Assembly: GCA_011109175.1 (NCBI GenBank)
Contig: RDEW01000017.1
Location: 616,568-680,567 of the forward strand
Direction of reading: 5' to 3'
Source of the DNA: Dicyema japonicum
Taxonomy: Eukaryota > Dicyemida > Rhombozoa > Dicyemidae
DNA: 64,000 nt
Shown: positions 56,479-64,000 of the stretch, in pieces
How positions within the stretch are numbered: position 1 is the first letter of the stretch
Layout of the letters: each line of letters begins with the position of its first letter
Position numbers and translations under genes: made by a program
The notes under the pieces: model-generated
What the model saw: only the letters and a program-made list of their open reading frames with translations
Told to the model about the DNA's origin: nothing
The model's database searches: none

Positions 56479-57780
56479 TTAGTAGCCTTCGTGAAGTGTT
56501 GACGTTTGTGATCGGCAGATAGTTAGGTTCTCTATCCTTCTAAGAATTGTGAGTGATAATACCAGAGCAAATGGCAATAAACGAAAAGATGTGTGAATAA
56601 GGCTTTTTGACGTTTGTGATCGGCAGATAGTTAGGTTCTCTATCCTTCTAAGAATTGTGAGTGATAATACCAGAGCAAATGGCAATAAACGAAAAGATGT
56701 GTGAATAAGGCTTTTTCTTTTACATAAGAATGATTTATGTACGAATTCTGATACTGTCTTTTGCAGTTGCCGTCCACCACTTTCTATCAATACATCTGCA
56801 ACCACAACTTTGTTAGATTCTCGGAAGTTTTAACGTATTCGGATTCCAACTGTTTCCTGCGTTTAAATCAGACTATTATACTATTTCACATTAATATTGG
56901 CCCAGAGTTGAATCGGAATCGAGTTCAAATATTGGAATCAATTTACTCTATGGCTAAGGTTTGTTGGTCTTATTGCCCATGAAGTAGTGGAACAATTGGA
57001 AAGTCAACTCTGTAGTCAGTAAGGTATTTACGAATATCTGTCTTGACAATTTTCAAACGCCAAGACGAAAGAAAACACAAAGTATTTCTCGTAGAGTTCC
57101 TTTAAACAATCCGGGGGAGTGATCTCTGGAATCAGCATAATTTCCAGTAAACTGCAATATCTAAAAATCAATTTGAGGTTGAACATGAACGTGTGCAATA
57201 TCTGAGATTGGGGTTATCTTCTTNAAAACATAAAGTATTTCTTGTAGAGTTCTTTTGAACAATCCGGGGGAGTGATCTCTGGAATCAGCATAACTTCCAG
57301 TAAACTGCAATATCTAAAAATCAATTTGAGGTTGAACATGAACGTGTGCAATATCTGAGATTGGGGTTATCTTCTTGAATTGGGTCCTCGGTGTTTCCGA
57401 ACAACTCAAGACATATTTGTGACAGAATCGTTAAATTTGGATTTTCAGACTGAACTTCTCTTGCCTCGATTAACTGTTCACATAGGGAGACCGCCTCACG
57501 TCATCGGGGTCAATAAACAGAATCTCAGCCTCGAGACAATACGAAAGTTGCGTTTTTGAAATGAAAATTTTCGAAAATAATTGTAAGTCATGCTATTTCT
57601 AGCCCAACATTCCCAATGATAAATAAATTGATAGACCTCCACAAGTGCCGTCAATTGGACGACCTTTGGTATTTATTAAATTCATCCAATAAACATGATT
57701 AATCGTTATTTTTTAGATTAAGAATAGTTTCAACTTCTTGTCTGCTGAGTCTCACTAGATGTATGATTTCACTCAACTTA
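56479..57780 (-). CDS. Alpha-helical unknown protein, multi-exon
   Basis: Minus strand. Open segments: LSRQEVETIL; VQLTALVE; FSKIFISKTQLSYCLEAEIL; after a 26-nt intron, LIEAREVQSENPNLTILSQI; PEITPPDC, ELYEKYFVFSFVLAFENCQD; after a 22-nt intron, VDFPIVPLLHGQ; and a last part VADVLIESGGRQLQKTVSEF ... RSQTSTLHEGY. Leu-rich helices suggest a HEAT-like or helical scaffold, but no family was recognised. Two duplicated blocks (56501-56716, 57072-57376) fall inside; the first adds 36 residues in frame. Start and some junctions unresolved. Confidence 0.42.
56501..56716. repeat. 108-bp exact tandem duplication
   Basis: 56501-56608 and 56609-56716 both begin GACGTTTGTGATCGGCAG. The unit is a multiple of 3 and duplicates 36 residues of the overlapping minus-strand gene without breaking its frame. 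Confidence 0.85.
57072..57376. repeat. 152-bp duplicated block around a single N
   Basis: 57072-57223 and 57225-57376 flank the N at 57224 and differ at several positions (ACACAAAG/ACATAAAG, TTTCTCG/TTTCTTG, CATAATTT/CATAACTT). The divergence is what two alleles or diverged copies would show. Confidence 0.85.
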
Positions 57781-58199
57781 AATTTAAATTAATTTTTTCA
57801 ATTTTCTAAAGCTATCATCCACCCTTTACAGCCCAAATGACCGGAGTCGTTTATAACAGATCACGATTTTATTTGTATTAGAAGCATTCTAAGACTCGAA
57901 GATAATAAAATACAACAGTGGCCCAGTTAATCAATCAGAATTTTATCTTCCGAGGGACGTCCAGATAAACCTGGTTCGTCTTCGATGTGGCACGAACCCT
58001 CTCTACTGATGTACAATATCCTCTGTCATTTTTGCAACTCCTGCGTGTTGATAACATTTCACATATCTGAATGTCATCAATTAGCACAACGGTCATGTAC
58101 AATGCCGGAACTGAACGATATATAGAACCGACCGAGGATTGCGGTCTACGTAATAATTGCTGGCCTCCGACAAATTATTGAGGCCGGGTTTACTTTACA

Positions 58200-58380
58200 A
58201 ACTAACTTACTTAAAATTATTAAAGTCGGTCCACCACTCCAATGGAAAAGTTTCCACAACTGCAAGCTCCGGAAGTACTCTGTTTCTGTCGTAGTGAAAA
58301 CTGGATACTATTAACTAGTCGTCTACTTTTGACTTTTTTCACCGTGTATCCGCTGTTAATAAATTAAAGTCGGTTAATGT
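58200..58380 (+). repeat. SINE-A copy
   Basis: Matches 1430-1560: TCCACAACTGCAAGCTCCGG, TGAAAACTGGATAC, TAACTAGTCGTCTACTTTT. Head missing. Confidence 0.5.
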
Positions 58381-58415
58381 CCATGATCTTAAGATAATTT
58401 TCAAAAAGTTGAACT

Positions 58416-58661
58416 TTCTACTTAATAATCACATTTTGAAGTGCTAGGAAAAACAAAAAACTTAACGATGACAGTGCATGCCTATGACCAATTAAAGGTC
58501 ATTCTATCAACCCATTTTCTCCGAATAGGCCTTAAATGTTCTACTTAATAATCACATTTTGAAGTGCTAGGAAAAACAAAAAACTTAACGATGACAGTGC
58601 ATGTCTATGACCAATTAAAGGTCATTCTATCAACCCATTTTCTCCGAATAGGCCTTAAATG
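58416..58661. repeat. 123-bp tandem duplication
   Basis: 58416-58538 and 58539-58661 both start TTCTACTTAATAATCACA and differ at one base (GCATGCCTAT/GCATGTCTAT). Confidence 0.85.
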
Positions 58662-59003
58662 CTAAAAGTAGATTATAGATTGGCTCTTTCAGCTTTCATA
58701 GAAGTTATTTACTTTTTGTAGTCGATAGAATTGTGCACTTGGCATGCCTTGTATAATAGATAACGAAACCTTTTTTAAAATTCAAATTCAGCCAATAATT
58801 CAGTCTGGACAGCCGGATTCAATGTGTAGCTGTTGACATCACAACATAATAATTAGTTATTATTAACTAACTAATCACAACAAAATATATGCTCAAATTC
58901 AAAAATCACATTTATTTAATGCATATTTTTATTATAATTAATATAAAATTTATTATTAAATGTAATAACTAACGGTTAAATCGCAAAAATTTTGAGTTAT
59001 TAT

Positions 59004-60903
59004 TAGGGCAATTTAAGTGCTAAAATGCTATTTTTATTTTTTATACTTTTTTTAAATATACAATTGAATTTGGAATAATTATTTTTTAATTTTGTTAAAA
59101 AAAACATACATTATAATTGCTATAAGTGCTATTTTTAATTTTAAATGCTAATTTTTGTTTAAATGCTAATTTAAATTGCAGTTAATAATGTGTTTACGGA
59201 TTCCGAAATTCGCGGAGCACTCCTTCGGCTGAATAACAACAGAGCAGCTGGCTATGACAATATTTGTATGGAGTTGTTAAAATACGCACCAACCCAGCTA
59301 GCAGAAAAGATAACTTTCATATTCAACGAGATATTCAGGACTCATTGTTCAATTGACATCGCGATGAGAGTTCTACTTCCTTTACAAAAACCTGGCAAAC
59401 CTGCAGGTCCAATTGAAAATTTCAAGCCGATCGTGCTTTTGACCACTTTGCGAAAAACATTGTCGATTACAACATTGAATCGAATATCAAATTCAGATGA
59501 CCAATACTTGTCACAAAGTCAAAGCGGATTCAGACCAGGAAAATCAACTGCTGATATAGTATGGAGTCATCGTTAGCTTACGGCAATATGTAAGAAGTAC
59601 ATAAAAACAATATATACTCTGGGAGTCGACTAATCAAAAGCATTCGACTGTGTCTGCCGAGATAAACTATTGCAAGCTCTCAAGGACATAATTGATGAGG
59701 ACTGTTTGATGATTGTGCGTTTTTTGCTGGCTGACACGAGCCTCATAGTGAAAGTGGGGAAGGGCTATTCGGAAATATTAACGACCGGCATTGGTATTCC
59801 GCAAGGGGACTCGCTTTCGCCAGTTCTCCTTGCAATCTATTTGGAAGCTGCGTTGAGGAACGTTAGGAAAGAATTAGGTCACTTAAATAAATATTTTGTT
59901 GAATTAATGTATGCTGATGACATCGATTTTGTGTCTGAGGATGTGGTGGTAATAAGAACTGTAATAGATAAAGCCACAACAGTTCTGGAGAGGTGGTCTT
60001 TAAAGATCAATTCAGAAACGGAGTTAACTTCGATTCAGCGGTTACCGACACGGATTGATAAGAAATGGAAGTTTACTAAAAGGCTCGGCTCGTTTTTGGG
60101 TGATGCTGAGGACATTGCTCGCAGAAAGATGTTAGCATCGTGTGCACTAAAAAGATGTGGAGTATTTGGACTCGCAGAAAACTTATCTTCTTACATCTTC
60201 GGATGTGCTTATATAGCGCGTTCATACAACAAGTCCTATTATATAACTCGGGAACATGGGGAACATCAAAAACGGAACGTGACTGACTAGACACATTTCA
60301 AAGAAATCAATTGAAAAAAATAGCGGGAATTAAATGGCCACAGATTATCAAAAAAGACACTCTCTACAAATTATGTAAATGCAAACCGATAAGCAGAGAA
60401 GTAATTACCTCACGTTGGCGACTTATCGGACATGTTCTGAGAATGGACGAAGTGATTCCTTGCAATCAAATGATGGAAGATTACTATTATACAAGGACCT
60501 CATTTTGATAATGACAAGGCAAATATCAAAAATTATATAAATAAAAGAATGGAGGAAAATGGATTTAAACTTATTATTGAAATGACTGAACCAAAAATTA
60601 GCCAACAAGATTATTTTTCTTTTTCACGCTGTCAGGCATTTTATGCATCTGTTGAAAGAGCTATTAAAATGCTAAAAAATATTTAAAAAAAAAAGATAGG
60701 AACTTCCATCCAGACAATCCAGGCATTAACTTTTATTATACAATAAATAAAATTTAAATGTTATATTTTATTATTTTAAGTTATAGATTTGACAAATTTA
60801 AATGCTAGATTTTATCATTTTAAGTGCTAACTTTTTTAATTATAATTGCTAGATTTTGTGATTTTTTAGCGCTAAAAAAATTTGATAGAAACAACTTGCC
60901 CTA
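59004..60903 (+). mobile_element. hAT transposon with perfect TSD, carrying a LINE
   Basis: Termini TAGGGCAATTTAAG at 59004 and ACAACTTGCCCTA ending at 60903. Flanks 58996-59003 and 60904-60911 are both GTTATTAT, a perfect 8-bp duplication. The plus strand near 60620-60720 reads CQAFYASVERAIKMLKN, then DRNFHPDN, the hAT C-terminal dimerisation region. The middle is occupied by LINE-C. AAATGCTA words recur at both ends. The transposase is otherwise lost. Confidence 0.82.
59190..60530 (+). mobile_element. LINE-C RT nested in the hAT element
   Basis: Plus strand: SEIRGALLRLNNNRAAGYDN, KPGKPAGPIENFKPIVLLTT, SQSGFRPGKSTADIVWSHR, a stop, then KAFDCVCRDKLLQAL (motif A), TGIGIPQGDSLSPVLLAIYL (motif B), ELMYADDIDFVSED (motif C), KRLGSFLGDAEDIARRKMLA, and TSRWRLIGHVLRMD. 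The RT palm is close to intact across two frames. The 5' endonuclease is missing. Confidence 0.82.
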
Positions 60904-60911
60904 GTTATTAT

Positions 60912-61600
60912 TATAAGTAACATGCTTGGAATAACTTGGCCACGTGGCACCAATTGAATCATAAAAACACCGTCATAGCCATAATGAAATCATGAAATCG
61001 CTAATATTTTATTATGTCGCAATCAATATTAAATATTTTATTTATGCTTTTTAATATTGGTTGCAATTTTACCAATTAATGATTAAGTAGTCAAATACAA
61101 TCTGATTTTTGATTACCATTAGATTTGGGAAATAATTTTTTTTTAACTTGAAGACTTTTCCCTATGGACTTTAACCTTTTTTAAAATCAACATATTGTTA
61201 ATTATAATATAGGTAATGAGGGCAATTTTTTAGAACGAGGGTTCCATTATGGTATGCAGGCATTAAGCACTCAAGGAATTATCTCTGGTGAGCCCAATGC
61301 CTTGGAATATACAACGTGTCATTCTAGGATGTTCTTCTTTAGTACTGCAAGTCGCCCGATCAGCCTTGTAAACTTTTCCGTTATGGTCCAATCATATTGA
61401 AAAATACGTTTGTTGTCATAGGAAATAGGTTTTCAATTCTGAGAGCTACCTGCCTTGACTGAAATTAATTTCTAGTAATTTATTACTGTTTGATTATAAA
61501 TAATAAGTTATAAAAATTAAAAAAAGTTTTATTATTAGAATATCAACAAAGTAAGATTGATTCCAGAGTATGAGATTGGTTATAGGATAATATGATGAGA
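60912..61600. other. Spacer with a LINE-B tail
   Basis: AT-rich; at about 61425-61460 GTTTTCAATTCTGAGAGC matches the LINE-B terminal block at 8.4 kb. Nothing else recognised. Confidence 0.4.
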
Positions 61601-61601
61601 T

Positions 61602-61847
61602 TTGAGATTCTGTATCGTAATTATATTAATATTAACCACCTGTTGTATTAATGAACCTTTCGGTGTTGTTAATTGCCAGTTGAAAGGGATGAGAAATTTT
61701 GTAGATTTCATTTTACTCAATGACACCACTAAAGGCGAGATTCTCCCAAGAATTATGGTAAGACATTTAAGCTTTCCAGACGCTCGACTGTGTGATTTGA
61801 AGAATATTAGTAGCTGCGATTTTCCATTTGACTCCATGAAGTTATGA
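61602..61847 (+). CDS. Possible secreted or membrane-anchored small protein
   Basis: The open frame begins with a hydrophobic run (FCIVIILILTTCC) like a signal peptide, then LKGMRNFVDFILLNDTTKGE and two more Cys. No ATG lies in frame at the start, so a first exon would be needed upstream. A 134-codon frame on the other strand covers the same bases; neither has splice support strong enough to decide. Confidence 0.25.
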   Translation: MRFCIVIILILTTCCINEPFGVVNCQLKGMRNFVDFILLNDTTKGEILPRIMVRHLSFPDARLCDLKNISSCDFPFDSMKL

Positions 61848-62695
61848 AATAAAGTTAATCTCAAAATTGAGTGTTTATCCAGAATATTTAATGAATGACT
61901 ACCCAGAGTGTTCGACCAATTCTGTTGATAGAATATTATTTGACAATTACTTGTATTTAACAGAGAAAATAGTTTCCATATCATTATGATTGTTATAATA
62001 ATGTTAATTTATCACAATATTTTAATTCTCGTATGATTAGAAAAATGGGTGAATTAACGGCCATTAAAGAAAATCTTCGTCGTAGAATATTGTGTAAGAA
62101 ATATTATCGAAATATTACGTAATGTGTCATTATGGCTTCTCTAGACAATAAATTTACGAGTGGGAAGTGCCACACATTTGGAATATATCAATTTTGATTA
62201 AAAAATATGTCCGCAATTTTCTAAAAAATACTTGATTAATGATTTTGGTATTAAATCATGAATTGTGGCTTTGAAGAGGCTGATTATTTAGGGGAATATA
62301 GAATATGTAGAAATGTTTGTTATAATGAAAGTACTGTGAGTAGTTTGAAAATGTTTATTTACTTATAATTATGTCTGAAAACAGTCCTTATATACTGATT
62401 CTCTGTTTTCGTTTGAAATTGTTGAAAAAATAGGAAAAGCGAGTTTATTAATAGGCAATCATTCATTGTAACGTCATCTTTATATTAAATGTTGCGCAAC
62501 TTTACGTTAGATTACATAATTAAACAGTCAATAATTCAATTTAGATCAATTAGAGGTTTCTCTGGGATTTGTGCACTTGAGAGCTAGAGGTTTACGAGAT
62601 TATTGAAAAGGGACCAAGACTTCCTTCTTATCGAAGCAGTAGTCTTTAATCATTCGCATGTAACTTGAATAAAGTTCTACTGAGAGATAACCTTC
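61848..62695. other. No gene seen
   Basis: AT-rich sequence with many stops on both strands; no repeat family recognised. Confidence 0.4.
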
Positions 62696-62977
62696 TACTA
62701 TTCAAGAAATATATCTAAATATCCCTTTGCTTTCCGAAAGCAGATGATACTCAGTCGAGTACTTTCATGATACTATTTTCAGATTTGAGTTGAATTCGTT
62801 AGAATCCATAACTTTATATATTTTCAGAAATTTTTTTACTATTCAAGAAATATATCTAAATATCCCTTTGCTTTCCGAAAGCAGATGATACTCAGTCAAC
62901 TCCCTTCATGATACTATTTCCAGATTTGAGTTGTTTTCGTTAGAATTAATTACTTTTTAGATTTTCAGGAATTTCAT
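62696..62977. repeat. 141-bp diverged tandem duplication
   Basis: Copies start TACTATTCAAGAAATATATC at 62696 and 62837 and differ at about a tenth of positions (for example GTCGAGTACTTTC/GTCAACTCCCTTC). The divergence argues for a real old duplication, unlike the near-identical ones nearby. Confidence 0.8.
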
Positions 62978-63153
62978 TTATAGATTCACCCGATTAAATA
63001 TTTTACTCATGTACGCAAGTAAAAAGGGGACAATGCTATATTTACATGTGAGTATGAACGCATTGAGTGATCCATGCATCCCTCTAACGAGATGATTTAT
63101 TGGTATTTCTTCAGGTTCCACTGCTTACATTTTCTTAGTCGGTTTTTGTAAAA

Positions 63154-63562
63154 ATGTATTACGGAACGTTTATACTTCGTAAAAGTTCTATTGGAATTTC
63201 TGCTCAGAGCAAGCTTGCAATAGATCACTGGCCTCAAAAATCTAGACGAATACTTCTCCCTTTTTGGCCACTTCAAAGCAGCGAGAATCAGGAATCGAGC
63301 CTGAGCAAGTACATAGGCGTAAACAGTTGTTTGCAGAAGCTGGGTGTAAACAGGTGATTCTAAAACAATTCAAGAGAGAGTGAACCGAAAACAGACGGAA
63401 AGGGACGATCGCCCAAGTGACAGAGTAGTGTCTTGTGTCAAAACCCTGTTGAAGCCGTACCGAGAAGTCTTGGAGTTACTGAGAAGGAAACTCCCTGCTC
63501 CACCACCGAACCAGCGGAACTTGACAATGTTAGAAGATTTCCTGTCATTTACTCCCACGTAA
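63154..63562 (+). CDS. Unknown two-exon gene
   Basis: MYYGTFILRKSSIGIS, LAIDHWPQKSRRILLPFWPL, then a 31-nt intron (63344-63374, GTGTAAACAG..TTCAAG) and VNRKQTERDDRPSDRVVSCV, KTLLKPYREVLELLRRKL, PPPNQRNLTMLEDFLSFTPT; 125 residues, intact frame. Basic and Pro-containing with one likely helix. More GC-rich than its surroundings, as expected for coding DNA here. The start could lie further upstream. No family recognised; minus-strand frame over it judged a shadow. Confidence 0.45.
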
Positions 63563-64000
63563 TTTGAAGTAGTGCATGGAATAAATTCTATTGTTTCAGT
63601 AGCTTCGGTTTTCGGCTCAACTTGGGGTGGGATTGATTGACCGATCGACGGATTTTTCAAATATCAGGAAGGAAATGACATTGGATCTCGGCATTCTAAT
63701 AGCTGCCCTTAGAATCAAAAAATGACCTTAAAGTGAATTTAATTGCTTTAAAAATTAAATTGTATACCTAAAAGTTACCTAATATAACTTTAGAGTTAGG
63801 GTTAATTTTTATTAGTTAAATTAAAAACTAAATTAAAATGATGTCTTGAATATTATACAATTAATTTGACCAATGAGGACCATTCTTCAAAGCTTAACAT
63901 CTTTTCGCTTACAAATTCAATATTGCTAATCCTAAGTTAATTCTTTCATACTTTTCTATCCTCATAATAGCTCACGAATATTAAACCACTCATATCTGCT
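63563..64000. other. No gene seen
   Basis: AT-rich end of the window; no features recognised. Confidence 0.4.

Noticed and set aside
61580-61984. 134-codon minus-strand ORF
   Set aside because: Low-information, no splice context, overlaps a signal-peptide-like frame on the other strand; length is possible by chance in AT-rich DNA.

Overview
The window looks like nuclear DNA of a small, intron-rich metazoan, most likely a dicyemid. The DNA is AT-rich. The genes that can be recognised (stomatin, Rab7, a TRAF6-like TRAF protein, an SLC35A sugar-nucleotide transporter, ribosomal protein uS13/RPS18) are animal-type and use TAA, TAG and TGA as stops. Almost every intron that homology lets me place is 20-39 nt long, most of them 22-27 nt with GT..AG ends. 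Introns this short in an animal are the known hallmark of dicyemid mesozoans. The species assignment is inference; the intron sizes are read from the sequence.

Layout. 1-7 kb: SINE and LINE debris, one hAT remnant, one possible gene. 7.2-9.1 kb: stomatin (-) and a small unknown gene (+). 9.4-15.2 kb: LINE fragments interrupted by two hAT elements that still show terminal inverted repeats and target-site duplications. 15.2-22.2 kb: Rab7 (-) and several unrecognised split genes. 24.1-29.3 kb: a compact island with the SLC35A transporter (+), a small membrane protein (-), a TRAF (+) and a MATH-repeat protein (+). 31.1-32.1 kb: alpha/beta hydrolase (-). 32.2-37.5 kb: LINE array, including two copies of a virus-like 2A motif. 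38.2-38.8 kb: RPS18 (+). 39.3-46 kb: more LINEs of three families, a small retrocopy, a MULE transposase. 46.7-58 kb: small unrecognised genes, a 48-bp minisatellite and LINE pieces. 59.0-60.9 kb: a hAT element carrying a LINE. 61-64 kb: mostly unassigned, with one possible gene.

Mobile DNA falls into recurring families. LINE-A is an APE-type non-LTR element with a 2A motif. LINE-B is a non-LTR element with a restriction-like endonuclease (RLE). LINE-C has an RTE-like reverse transcriptase and the C-terminal signature RWRLFGHIL. There are several hAT subfamilies, one MULE, and two tRNA-headed SINE families (SINE-A, SINE-B). No autonomous intact copy was seen: all coding copies carry stops, frameshifts or deletions.

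The host genes do not form operons, but they pack tightly. Two convergent pairs have stops 13 and 25 nt apart. TRAF and the MATH-repeat protein are neighbours on the same strand and share the MATH fold, suggesting local duplication. Caveats: splice models were built by hand from homology and reading frame. Several otherwise convincing genes contain isolated single-base indels that may be assembly errors. Two single-N joins and other near-identical tandem copies in 53-63 kb suggest unresolved haplotypes or assembly joins.
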